From JBOHSA01 sp050732995 (GTDB lineage: Bacteria > Gemmatimonadota > Gemmatimonadetes > Gemmatimonadales > GWC2-71-9), in NCBI GenBank assembly GCA_050732995.1, contig JBOHSA010000087.1, positions 1 through 19,551 of the forward strand: 19,551 nucleotides of DNA, in the 5' to 3' direction. Of this stretch, positions 1 to 7,828 are shown piece after piece (position 1 is the first letter of the stretch; every line of letters starts with the position of its first letter). Made by a program: the position numbers and the translations under genes. The notes under the pieces were generated by a model. That model was not told the origin of the DNA, did not search any database, and saw only the letters and a program-made list of their open reading frames with translations.

Positions 1-1457
1 GGGGGGGGGGTAGCGCCCGCCGGAAAGAAGTGCACGGTGTAGCGCACGGCGTCGGCGTGCAGGAAACACCAGAGCCGGCGCAGATCGAGCGGGGGGTCCT
101 GCGGCGCGGGATGGACCACCAGCCGCAGCTCCGAGACGGGGGGCGCGCCGCCCGCGGGATCGGTGCCGCCCCGGAGCAGGGAATCGAGCTCGGGCACCAG
201 CGTGCGGTCGAGCAGCGCCCGCCGGAAGATGTGGGCGAACTGCCGCACTACGGTTCGGGTGGCGAGCTCCGGTAGGCGGAACGGCACGAGGACCACGGGG
301 CGCACGCGCCCCGCGCGGTGGCGCACCCGGAAGCGCTCGAGCGGCTCGAAGAAATGGTAGGCGAGCGCCTGGGTTCGCTGCGTGTTGCGGACCGTGCGCA
401 CTGCGGTGGCGGCGGCTGGCGGCGTCTCGCCGCGCACCTCGGTCAAGTGAAATGGACGCCGCCGCAGCGCCTGGCTCGTCCGGCCGACGCGCTCGCTCAG
501 CTCGCGGACCGTCTCAGCCACGGCCAGGCTCAACAGCGAGTCGCCCGTTTCGCCCCTTCCCCCCCCCTCCCCCCGGGGACGGACGGGGAGCGGGAACGGC
601 TCCAGTGAGTGCCCTCCCCCGTCGCCCGCGCCCGCCGGTGCGGCGGGCAGGGCCGCCGCCCCTCCAGCGGTGATCATCCAGGCAAGGACGTCGAGCGGGC
701 GCTCGCGCGGCAGCCATTCGTCCCCTGGCTCGGCGAGCGGGACGGCCGGATCGCGCCACCGGCCGTCGAGCAGCGCCACCCGGGCCTCGTCGCCCGGCGC
801 GAGGAACACGCTGTAGAGCAAGTCTCCCCACAAGCATCCCAGGGAGTGCCACTGTTGCTCGATTTCCAGCAGCACGCCGTAGCGCCAGGTCGGGGCCGGC
901 GCTGCGGCTGGCATCCGGAAGAAATCGATCCGCTGGCCCTGCGAGCCGGTGCCGCCGGAGTGGAGGGCGGGAGGGTGAACGGGAGGCGGCGGGAACAGGC
1001 TCGGCTGATCGCGGCGGGGATCCAATGGCGCCGGCGTGAGAATGCCGAGCCGAACGAAGTAGAGGACCTGGCCGGGCGCTTCCGCCGTCGCGGGTGCCGG
1101 ATGCGGCGCCGGCGTCCGGTCACCGGCTGGTCCGCCGCCCGCGCTTCCGGCCACCATCGGAACCAATGTGCGGGGCGCTTCGAGGACGACCTCGCCCTGA
1201 TCGAGGCGCGCCCGCGCGAGCTCTACGGGCTCCTCGTTGCGCAGGCCCACCCGGACCCACAGCCGCGCCGGAGGCGCGTCGCCGGGGGCCACCGCCACCG
1301 AGCCGTCGGCATCGCTCACCCAATAGCCGCTCGGTGTCCCCTCGGGACCCAGGATCGTGACCGGCACGCCGGCCGCGGGCTCCCGGGTGTCCGGCTGGAC
1401 GATGCGCAACACCCAGGACAGGGGAGAGGAGTCGGACGGCGGCGCGGCGTCAGGCAT
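1..1457 (-). CDS. Large uncharacterised protein with N-terminal Ig-like/regulatory domain (3' end missing)
   Basis: An open frame runs from ATG at 1457 to the left edge without a stop, giving at least 485 residues; the C-terminus lies outside the window. Residues about 14-95 look like a carboxypeptidase-regulatory or Ig-type beta domain (AGVPVTILGPEG, SDADGSVAV). Residues about 100-190 are a Pro/Ala-rich linker. A conserved-looking core follows at 191-231 (WRYGVLLEIEQQW, GDLLYSVFLAPGDEARVAL), then a Gly/Pro-rich spacer at 265-305 and a second core at 310-485 (NTQRTQALAYHFFEPLERF, RVRPVVLVPF). No signal peptide or membrane segment is visible. I do not recognise a named family and assign no function. 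There is no Shine-Dalgarno before the ATG. The gene lies 39 bases after an 82-residue gene in the same frame, so the two are probably co-transcribed. That the region codes is clear from uninterrupted frame and sensible composition; the function is unknown. Confidence 0.7.
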   Translation of the reverse strand, partial: MPDAAPPSDSSPLSWVLRIVQPDTREPAAGVPVTILGPEGTPSGYWVSDADGSVAVAPGDAPPARLWVRVGLRNEEPVELARARLDQGEVVLEAPRTLVPMVAGSAGGGPAGDRTPAPHPAPATAEAPGQVLYFVRLGILTPAPLDPRRDQPSLFPPPPVHPPALHSGGTGSQGQRIDFFRMPAAAPAPTWRYGVLLEIEQQWHSLGCLWGDLLYSVFLAPGDEARVALLDGRWRDPAVPLAEPGDEWLPRERPLDVLAWMITAGGAAALPAAPAGAGDGGGHSLEPFPLPVRPRGEGGGRGETGDSLLSLAVAETVRELSERVGRTSQALRRRPFHLTEVRGETPPAAATAVRTVRNTQRTQALAYHFFEPLERFRVRHRAGRVRPVVLVPFRLPELATRTVVRQFAHIFRRALLDRTLVPELDSLLRGGTDPAGGAPPVSELRLVVHPAPQDPPLDLRRLWCFLHADAVRYTVHFFPAGATPP

Positions 1458-1496
1458 CTGGGTCGGTGGATGAGCAGGAGAAAGCGGGAACCGTTC

Positions 1497-1745
1497 CTAG
1501 GCGAGGCCGAGGCGCTTGACGAGGTGCTGCTTCACCGAAGGCGTGATGACGCCGCGCTGCAACATGTCGTTGATCGCCGCGTTGATGTCGGGCCGGTCGG
1601 CTTCCAGGCGCCGCTCGCGGAGCTCCTGGATGACGCGGGCGAGGCGCTGGTCGTATTCGCCGGACCGCAGCTTCCCGGCGTCCATCTCCGCCTTGAGTTT
1701 TTCCAGCGCCTGCACCAACCGTTCGACGGAAATCGGTGCCGCCAT
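1497..1745 (-). CDS. Small helical protein, 82 residues, SHOCT-like
   Basis: The 82-residue product is almost wholly predicted helix. Residues 8-48 (LVQALEKLKAEMDAGKLRSG, then EYDQRLARVIQELRERRLE) resemble the short SHOCT-type or coiled-coil pattern of a helix, a Gly turn and an acidic helix. Residues 55-82 form a second helical part ending HLVKRLGLA. It has no signal peptide, membrane segment or catalytic motif. The start at 1745 is well supported by GGAGGT five bases upstream. It is the first gene of a short minus-strand unit leading into the large protein at 1457-1. Its stop is TAG, and the downstream gene continues in the same frame. The SHOCT comparison is by eye only; an adaptor or oligomerisation role would be a guess. 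Confidence 0.7.
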   Translation of the reverse strand: MAAPISVERLVQALEKLKAEMDAGKLRSGEYDQRLARVIQELRERRLEADRPDINAAINDMLQRGVITPSVKQHLVKRLGLA

Positions 1746-1750
1746 GCGCT

Positions 1751-1756
1751 ACCTCC
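1751..1756 (-). promoter_or_regulatory. Shine-Dalgarno GGAGGT
   Basis: On the minus strand GGAGGT lies five bases before ATG at 1745 and fixes the start of the 82-residue gene. The same five-base spacing is seen before several other genes here. Confidence 0.7.
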
Positions 1757-1844
1757 GGAAGTTGTGGAATGCCCCGTAGCTGCAGTCCAAGCGCCTGCCC
1801 ATAAGTATGGCGGCGAACGCGCCGCTCGGCAGGGGTGCGGCCAC

Positions 1845-1874
1845 TTGACGACGGTCGGGACGCGGGCGTAATAC
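1845..1874 (+). promoter_or_regulatory. Predicted sigma70-type promoter, probably leaderless
   Basis: TTGACG at 1845-1850 and TAATAC at 1869-1874 are separated by 18 bases and stand out in a G+C-rich intergenic region. The -10 box ends only six bases before ATG at 1881, so transcription would start at or next to the start codon. The following gene has no Shine-Dalgarno, which fits a leaderless mRNA. This is a prediction from sequence only. Confidence 0.5.
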
Positions 1875-1880
1875 AGCGAC

Positions 1881-3311
1881 ATGCCGATCCCGTTGGGCCG
1901 GTGGGCGCCCCCGGTCGTGGTATGGCTCGTCGCGGCGGTCCCCCCCCCGCTGCCCGCCCAGGACAGCCTGACGGCCCGGGTGGACCGGCTGTTCGAGGCG
2001 TGGGACCGCCCGGCCTCGCCGGGCTGCGCCCTCGCCGTCATCCGCGCCGGCCGTATCGTGTACCAGCGGGGCTACGGGCGGGCCAACCTCGAGCACGACA
2101 TCCCGATCGCGCCGTCCACGGTGTTCTACGTCGGGTCGGTGTCGAAGCAGTTCACGGCCGCCGCGGTGGCGCTCCTGGCGCAAGACGGACGCGTCTCGCT
2201 CGATGACGACGTGCGGCGCTACATCCCCGAGCTGCCGGTGTACGGCCGGCCCATCACGATCCGGCAGCTGATCCATCACACGAGCGGGTTGCGCGATTAC
2301 TATGCGCTGCGGGTGCTCGCGGGGCTGCCCGCCGACGGGGTGTTCGGGGACGGCGACGTGCTCGAGATCCTGGCGCGGCAGCGCGCGCTCAATTTCGAGC
2401 CCGGCGCGGAGCACCTATACAGCAATTCAGGCTATTTCCTGCTGTCGGTGATCGTGCGCCGCGTGACGGGCCAGACGCTGCGGCAGGTCGCCGAGGCGCG
2501 GATCTTCCTGCCGCTCGGCATGGCCCACACGCATTTCCACGACGACCACGCGATGGTGGTGCCGGGCCGCGCGAGCGCGTACCGCCCCGATTCCGGCGGG
2601 TACCGCCTCAGCGTACCGAACTTCGACGTCGTCGGCGCGGGGGGCCTGCTCACGACCGTGGAGGATTTCCTGCTGTGGGACCGGAACTTCTACGAGGGAA
2701 CGGTCGGGGGCCGCGCGCTGATCGACCAGCTCGTGACGCCGGGCCACCTGAACGACGGGACGGCGCTGCGGTACGCGTTCGGGCTGACGGTGGATGCCTA
2801 CCGCGGCCGGCGGATCGTGGACCACACCGGGTCCTACGGCGGGTACGTGGCCGACGTCCTGCGGTTTCCCGACCTGCGCTTCTCGGTGGCGTGCTTCTGC
2901 AACTCGAGCGGCATTCAACCGAGCAGGCTGGCACGGCAGGTCGCGGACATTTATCTCGCCGAGCAGCTCGGTCCCGCGCCCCGGCCGGATTCATCGCTTG
3001 CCACACGCACCCGCTCGGAGATGCGTATGGTCAGGCCGGACTTTGCGGCGCAGTTCGCCGGCACTTACCACAGTGATGAGCTCGACGCCACGTACCGGAT
3101 CGTTGCCGACAGTGCGCGGTTATCCGTGCAACCCGGTCCGGCCCCGGCGGTCGCGCTGGACCCCGGTGAAGGCCGGGACGAATTCGTCACGCCGCGGCAG
3201 GCGACCCTGCGCTTTACGCGCGATCGGGCGGGCCGGGTGAGCGGCTTCACGCTGGCCGCCGGCCGCGTGCGGGGCATTCGCTTCACCCGCCGGTCCGAAT
3301 CCCCACGCTAA
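1881..3311 (+). CDS. Exported serine beta-lactamase-like hydrolase (class C/PBP-type, S12)
   Basis: The 476-residue product belongs to the serine beta-lactamase/D-Ala-D-Ala carboxypeptidase-like superfamily, whose bacterial members include esterases, peptidases and true lactamases. Residues 1-27 form a signal peptide (hydrophobic PPVVVWLVAAV, cleavage likely after LPAQ). The catalytic motifs are all visible: S86-V-S-K89 (nucleophile and general base), Y180-S-N182, and H315-T-G317 in place of KTG. An HTSG stretch at 133-136 is typical of the family. Residues about 385-476 (FAGTYHSDELDATYRIV) resemble the lipocalin-like C-terminal domain that often follows this fold. It is predicted to be periplasmic or extracellular; the substrate cannot be read from sequence, so a resistance role should not be assumed. 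It is the first gene of a plus-strand run of hydrolases, with a promoter directly upstream and no Shine-Dalgarno. Confidence 0.92.
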   Translation: MPIPLGRWAPPVVVWLVAAVPPPLPAQDSLTARVDRLFEAWDRPASPGCALAVIRAGRIVYQRGYGRANLEHDIPIAPSTVFYVGSVSKQFTAAAVALLAQDGRVSLDDDVRRYIPELPVYGRPITIRQLIHHTSGLRDYYALRVLAGLPADGVFGDGDVLEILARQRALNFEPGAEHLYSNSGYFLLSVIVRRVTGQTLRQVAEARIFLPLGMAHTHFHDDHAMVVPGRASAYRPDSGGYRLSVPNFDVVGAGGLLTTVEDFLLWDRNFYEGTVGGRALIDQLVTPGHLNDGTALRYAFGLTVDAYRGRRIVDHTGSYGGYVADVLRFPDLRFSVACFCNSSGIQPSRLARQVADIYLAEQLGPAPRPDSSLATRTRSEMRMVRPDFAAQFAGTYHSDELDATYRIVADSARLSVQPGPAPAVALDPGEGRDEFVTPRQATLRFTRDRAGRVSGFTLAAGRVRGIRFTRRSESPR

Positions 3312-3322
3312 GAGGAGATCCC

Positions 3323-4747
3323 GTGATGGTGAGCTCGAAACGCATCGGCCGGTTCATGCTCGCGGCCGGGACGGTGGTGGCGCTTGTCGCGCGGCCCGCG
3401 CCGGCCGTCGCCCAGGCGGCCCCTGCCGCCCGTCAGCTGGCCCGCGACATCCTGCAGGAGCTGATCGCGATCAACACCACCGACTCGGCCGGCAACACGA
3501 CGGTGGCGGCGGAGGCGATGGCGGTCCGGCTCCGTGCGGCCGGCGTTCCGGCGGCGGACATCCGGGTCCTCGGGCCCCATCCCCGCAAGGGCAACCTGGT
3601 CGCCCGACTGCGCGGACGGAACGCGACCGGCAAGCGGCCGCTCCTGTTGCTGGCGCATCTGGACGTGGTGGAGGCCCGGCGCGAGGACTGGTCGCTCGAT
3701 CCGTTCCAGCTCACCGAGCGCGACGGCTATTTCTACGGGCGTGGCACGAGTGACGACAAGGGGATGGCCGCCGCCTTCATCGCGAACCTGATCCGCTACC
3801 GGCAGGAAGGCTTCATCCCGGACCGCGACCTGATCGTCGCGCTCACGGCGGACGAAGAAGGGGGCGACCATAACGGCGTCCAGTGGCTGCTGGAGCAGCA
3901 CCGCGACCTGATCGATGCCGCGTACGCGCTCAACGAGGGCGGCGACGGCCAGCTGTTCCGGGGCAAACGCCTGCTGAACCAGGTGCAGGCGAGCGAAAAG
4001 GTGTACCAGAGCTTCCGCCTCGAGGTCCGGAACCGGGGCGGGCACAGCTCGCGGCCCGAGAAGGACAACGCGATCTACCACCTGGCGGAGGGACTGGCCC
4101 GGCTCGCGCAGTTCGACTTTCCCGTCAGCCTGAACGACGTGACGCGCGCGTACTTCCAGCGGATGTCGGCGATCGACACGGGTCAGCTGGCCGCCGACAT
4201 GCGGGCGGTGGCCGCGGTCGAGCCCGAGCCCGGCGCGGTCGGTCGGTTGAGCGCCGTCCCGTACTACAACGCCCTGCTGCGCACGACCTGTATCGCCACG
4301 CGGCTCGAGGGGGGACACGCCGACAACGCGCTGCCCCAGCTCGCCCGCGCGCTCGTCAACTGCCGCATCCTCCCGGGGGAATCGCCCGTGGAGGTCCGGC
4401 GTACGCTCATCCGGGTGCTCGCGGACACCCAGATCGCGGTCGCGCCCGTGGAAGAGGCGCGGCCGAGTCCACCGTCGCCGCTCACGCCGGAGGTGCTGGG
4501 GGCGATCGAGCGCGTCACGGCCACCCTGTGGCCCGGCGTGCCCGTCGTTCCTGTGATGGCGACCGGTGCGACCGACGGGCTGTTCCTGCGCAACGCCGGG
4601 ATCCCGACCTACGGCGTCTCCGGCCTGTTCGAGGACATCGAGGACGTCCGCGCGCACGGCCGGGACGAGCGGATCGGCGTCACGGCCTTCTACCAATCGC
4701 AGGACTTCCTGTACCGGTTGGTCAAAGCGCTGGCCGCGGGCCGCTGA
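3323..4747 (+). CDS. Exported M20 family zinc peptidase
   Basis: The 474-residue product is an M20/M25/M40-type metallopeptidase, a family that cleaves dipeptides or N-acyl amino acids with two metal ions. A signal peptide covers about residues 1-31 (MLAAGTVVALVARPAPAVAQ). Metal ligands and catalytic residues are in the usual order: H112-x-D114 (AHLDVV), bridging D144 in GTSDDKG, E178 and E179 in DEEGG, an acidic position in NEGGDG near 204-209, and H445 in RAHGRDERIG near the C-terminus. The dimerisation domain lies roughly at 225-350. GAGGAG at 3312-3317 lies five bases before GTG 3323 and eight before ATG 3326; GTG is preferred because five bases is the spacing used elsewhere here. The gene follows the lactamase-like gene after 11 bases, so they are co-transcribed, and it acts outside the cytoplasm. 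Confidence 0.92.
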   Translation: MMVSSKRIGRFMLAAGTVVALVARPAPAVAQAAPAARQLARDILQELIAINTTDSAGNTTVAAEAMAVRLRAAGVPAADIRVLGPHPRKGNLVARLRGRNATGKRPLLLLAHLDVVEARREDWSLDPFQLTERDGYFYGRGTSDDKGMAAAFIANLIRYRQEGFIPDRDLIVALTADEEGGDHNGVQWLLEQHRDLIDAAYALNEGGDGQLFRGKRLLNQVQASEKVYQSFRLEVRNRGGHSSRPEKDNAIYHLAEGLARLAQFDFPVSLNDVTRAYFQRMSAIDTGQLAADMRAVAAVEPEPGAVGRLSAVPYYNALLRTTCIATRLEGGHADNALPQLARALVNCRILPGESPVEVRRTLIRVLADTQIAVAPVEEARPSPPSPLTPEVLGAIERVTATLWPGVPVVPVMATGATDGLFLRNAGIPTYGVSGLFEDIEDVRAHGRDERIGVTAFYQSQDFLYRLVKALAAGR

Positions 4748-4750
4748 CCC

Positions 4751-6904
4751 GTGCCTCCACGGATCCTCACCTCGCCGTGGCCGGTCGCGCTGGGCGTCTG
4801 GGCGGCCTTGCTCCCGCCGGGCGCGCGCGCGCAGCGGGACGCCGCGCGCGCGGAGTCGCTGTATCGCGAGGTCCGGACCCTGAAGGACCGGATCGACATC
4901 ACGGCGGCCCGCGGCCTCGGGCGCACGCCGGACGGGACGCCTGTGGCGGCTCTCCTGCCGCGCTACGCGGCCGCGCGCGCTCGGCTGGTGACGTTGCTGG
5001 CCGCGCCCGACACGGCGTTCGCGGCCGGGGACCGCGCGGCGGTAGCCACAATGAAACGCACGCTCGACGGCGAGCTGGTGGAACGGCTTGCAGCCGTGCC
5101 CGGCGCCGCCGGTGCCGAAACGGAAGCCGGGGGACTGCCGTGCGTCTACGACCCGGAGCGGCTCGCGGCCGGCCCGACCGGGCGCGAGGCCCTCGCCGAG
5201 CGCATGTACGCGTGCTACGGCCGCGCGGCGCGCACGATCCTGTTCGAGGGGGACACGCTCGACCGCCTCACGATTCTGGGCCTGCTGTCCCAGACCGCAG
5301 ATCCCGATCGGCGTCGCCGGTTGTTTCTCGCGCTCGAGCCGGTGTGGCGCAGCGTGAACGGCGACGGGGGCCCCCACAGCCCCTATCGCCGGCTCGTGGG
5401 ACTCACGGCGGCGCACTGGCGGGGGGAGGAGAGTGGGCGGGGTGGCTCCCCGGTCGAGGCCAGCCTGCAGCGGCTCGGCATCGCGCCGGGCGTGATGGAG
5501 CGGTGGCTGACCGCGATCCTGGAGCAGTGGCGCGCCGTGACACCGCCGCGGCCGGTCGAGCCGTGGGACTTTCATTTTGCCACGGGGCGGGCCGGCCGCG
5601 TGCTGGGGTCACGGATCCCCCGAGCGCGTCTCACCGAGCTCAACACGGCGTACTTCCGAGCGCTCGGCGCCGATCCCGACTCGCTCGGCATCCGGTACGA
5701 CCTCGATCCGCGGCCGGGGAAGACCCCCGTGGCCTTTACGACGTTCGGATCGCGGACGCAGCCCGAGCCGTGGGTGTTCGCGACTTACCGCGTGGGCGGG
5801 CTCGACAACCTCTCGGAGCTGTTTCACGAGACCGGGCACGCGATCCACATCGCGGCCATCCGGACCCGACCCGCCTTTCAGGATTGGCCCGACAGCGACC
5901 CGTTCACCGAAGCGCTGGGCGACCTGGTGAGCCTCGACATCTACGCGCCGGCCTGGCAACAACGCTGGCTCGGCGACTCGGTTCCGCTCGCCGACGCGCT
6001 GCGAGCCAAGTACGCCGGGATCGTACTCGACGTGGCGTGGTCGCTGTTCGAGATCCGCCTGCACCGGAATCCCGCGCTCGATCCCAACCAGGTCTGGACC
6101 GAGCTCACGCGGGACTACCTGCGGATCGTGCCGCACCCCGAGCTGTCGTGGTGGGCGATGCGGGGGCAGTTGATCAACGCCCCGGGGTACATGATGAACT
6201 ACGCGATCGGCGCCATCATCGTGGCGGATCTTCGGGCGCGGATGGCCGTGCGAGACCGGACCTGGTATCGCCGCGTGGCCGAGCGGCTGTACCGGTTCGG
6301 GCTCGAGCGGCCGTCGCGCGAGGTGATCGAGGAGTTCCTCGGGCGGCCCCTCTCGCCCCGGGCGCTGCTGGAGGACATGGCGCGGATCGACTCCGTGCGC
6401 GCGTGCCTCGCCAGCCCTCGACGGTACGGTGGTCGTCGCCGGGCTCGACAGCGTCGTCGAGGTCCGGCGCGATCGGTGGGGTGTGCCGCGCATCTACGCG
6501 ACGACCTAGCACGACCTGTTCTTCGCCCAGGGGTACGTGGCCGCGCAGGACCGGTTGTGGCAAATGGAGATGTGGCGTCGCGCCGGCGAGGGACGGCTCG
6601 CCGAAGTCCTCGGCCCCGCGCTCGTCGCGTCTACGTGGAACGACTGCGGCCGTGCGACCCGCCGGCCGAAGCGCGCTGCCACTTCCATCAGGGCGCGTGG
6701 CGACGCGCTGGAAGCTGCCCACCGAGAACCTGGTGTACGCCGACGTGGACGGGAACATCGGCTGGATCGCCGCGGGTCCGAATCCGGTGCGCTCCTGGTC
6801 GGGACTGCTGCCGGTGCCGGGAGATGGCCGGTTCGAGTGGACGGGCTTCCTGGCGTCGGCCGAGCTGCCCCAGAGCTTCAATCCCCCGGGCGGGGTCATC
6901 GTGA
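4751..6904 (+). CDS. Exported HExxH zinc peptidase (M3/M2-like) with an aberrant out-of-frame tail
   Basis: The reading frame gives 717 residues, of which about 1-550 look genuine. Residues 1-28 are a signal peptide (VALGVWAALLPPGARAQ). The zinc motif is H359-E-T-G-H363 with following AIH, and the third ligand is probably E387 (FTEALGDLVSLDIY). HExGHxxH is typical of M3 oligopeptidases, while the 24-residue spacing and EALGD also recall M2 (ACE-like) enzymes, so the exact family is open. A role in degrading oligopeptides outside the cytoplasm is likely. It starts at GTG three bases after the M20 stop, without a clear Shine-Dalgarno, suggesting translational coupling. After about ALLEDMARI (near 6395) the frame crosses the acylase remnant out of phase, adding some 165 Arg/Pro-rich residues until TGA at 6902. 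The natural stop appears to be lost. Confidence 0.85.
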   Translation: MPPRILTSPWPVALGVWAALLPPGARAQRDAARAESLYREVRTLKDRIDITAARGLGRTPDGTPVAALLPRYAAARARLVTLLAAPDTAFAAGDRAAVATMKRTLDGELVERLAAVPGAAGAETEAGGLPCVYDPERLAAGPTGREALAERMYACYGRAARTILFEGDTLDRLTILGLLSQTADPDRRRRLFLALEPVWRSVNGDGGPHSPYRRLVGLTAAHWRGEESGRGGSPVEASLQRLGIAPGVMERWLTAILEQWRAVTPPRPVEPWDFHFATGRAGRVLGSRIPRARLTELNTAYFRALGADPDSLGIRYDLDPRPGKTPVAFTTFGSRTQPEPWVFATYRVGGLDNLSELFHETGHAIHIAAIRTRPAFQDWPDSDPFTEALGDLVSLDIYAPAWQQRWLGDSVPLADALRAKYAGIVLDVAWSLFEIRLHRNPALDPNQVWTELTRDYLRIVPHPELSWWAMRGQLINAPGYMMNYAIGAIIVADLRARMAVRDRTWYRRVAERLYRFGLERPSREVIEEFLGRPLSPRALLEDMARIDSVRACLASPRRYGGRRRARQRRRGPARSVGCAAHLRDDLARPVLRPGVRGRAGPVVANGDVASRRRGTARRSPRPRARRVYVERLRPCDPPAEARCHFHQGAWRRAGSCPPRTWCTPTWTGTSAGSPRVRIRCAPGRDCCRCREMAGSSGRASWRRPSCPRASIPRAGSS

Positions 6905-7812
6905 CGGCGAACCACAATATCCTGCCGCCCGGGTATACCAAACCTCTCAACTACGAATGGGCCCCTCCGTACCGGGCGGATCGCATCCGGGCGGTGCTCG
7001 AAGCCGGAGCAGCGTTCACCGTGCGGGACTTCCAGCGCCTGCAGCACGACAAGCTTTCGATTCCCGCCTCGCGGCTCGTCCCCGTGCTGATCGCCGCGGC
7101 GAGTCGGCGCGGGCTGAGCGGGCGGCCGGAGGTGCGAACACTGGCTGCATGGGATTTCGTGATGGCGCAGGGCGCGCACGCGCCGTTGGTGTACGCCGCG
7201 TGGCTCCGGGCGCTGCCCGTCCGGGTCTTCGCGCCCAGGGCGGGGCGAGGGTGGGAGGTGCTCGATACCGAGTGGGACCTGCCGACCCTGGTACGCCTAG
7301 TGACGGAGCCAGACGGTGAGTTCGGTCCGCCCGCGCGGCGGGCGGCGGCGCGCGACTCGGTCGTCCTCGGCGCCCTGGACGACGCCGTGGCCGACCTCAC
7401 CCGGCGACTGGGCCCCGACCGCGGCGGCTGGACCTGGGGCGCGCTGCACCGCGCGGCCTTCCGGCACCCGCTGGCGGGGGCGTTCGATCTGCCGACCGTG
7501 TCGCGCGGCGGGGATGGCAACACCGTGAATGCCACGGGAGGCGGCAACTACCGCCAATCGTCCGGGGCGTCGTTCCGGGAGATCCTCGATTTCGCCGACT
7601 GGGATGACTCCGTCGCCACGAGCACCCCCGGTCAGTCGGGCCAGCCCGGGAGCCCGGACTACGGGGACCTGCTGTCCCTGTGGGCCAACGGCGCATACTT
7701 CCCGCTCGTGTACACGCGCGCCCGCGTGGAGCGGGAAACGGCGCACCGGCTGGTGCTCACCCCCCCCATCCCCGTCCCCCCAGCCTCTCCTCCCTCGCTC
7801 CCGCCGCCGTGA
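6411..7812 (+). pseudogene. Decayed penicillin acylase (S45 Ntn-hydrolase) remnant
   Basis: Two pieces of a penicillin amidase-family protein remain, in different frames. Piece one (codons from 6411 to about 6633) reads PALDGTVVVAGLDSVVEVRR, then RWGVPRIYATT, an in-frame TAG at 6507-6509, then HDLFFAQGYVAAQDRLWQME. This is the start of the alpha chain without a signal peptide. Piece two is in another frame from about 6697 to TGA at 7810-7812. It reads WKLPTENLVYADVDGNIGWI, PPGGVIVTANHNILP and the rest of the beta chain. Roughly 300 residues expected between them, including the beta-chain N-terminal serine nucleophile, are absent (intact family members are near 750-800 residues). The amber codon, the frame change, the deletion and the loss of start and signal peptide together make it non-functional. 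The intact family hydrolyses amide bonds of acylated substrates in the periplasm. Confidence 0.85.
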
Positions 7813-7828
7813 GGCTAGGTTCCACGCC

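Noticed and set aside
1..10. Run of ten G at the left edge
   Set aside because: It encodes proline in the minus-strand frame and lies at the window edge; it may be a linker or a sequence-end effect, and no more can be said.
555..580. C/G homopolymer runs as a possible frameshift site in the large partial gene
   Set aside because: The frame stays open and sensible on both sides, so the run seems to be just a Gly/Arg linker; an indel cannot be shown from this sequence.
609..1871. 420-codon plus-strand open frame
   Set aside because: It is antisense to the minus-strand large protein and the 82-residue gene, which have sensible composition and, for the latter, a strong Shine-Dalgarno.
3308..5575. 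755-codon minus-strand open frame
   Set aside because: It is antisense to two well-supported peptidase genes and has the Arg/Pro/Gly-rich composition of a shadow frame in high-G+C DNA.
6507..6509. TAG recoding as an explanation for the acylase amber codon and the TAG at 1497-1499
   Set aside because: TAG ends the methyltransferase, M14 and dehydrogenase genes at the expected protein ends, so it works as an ordinary stop here.
3883..6660. Very long plus-strand open frame leading into the acylase C-terminal part
   Set aside because: It is Arg/Ala/Gly-rich out-of-frame sequence over the M20 and HExxH peptidase genes; only the part after about 6697 resembles a real protein.
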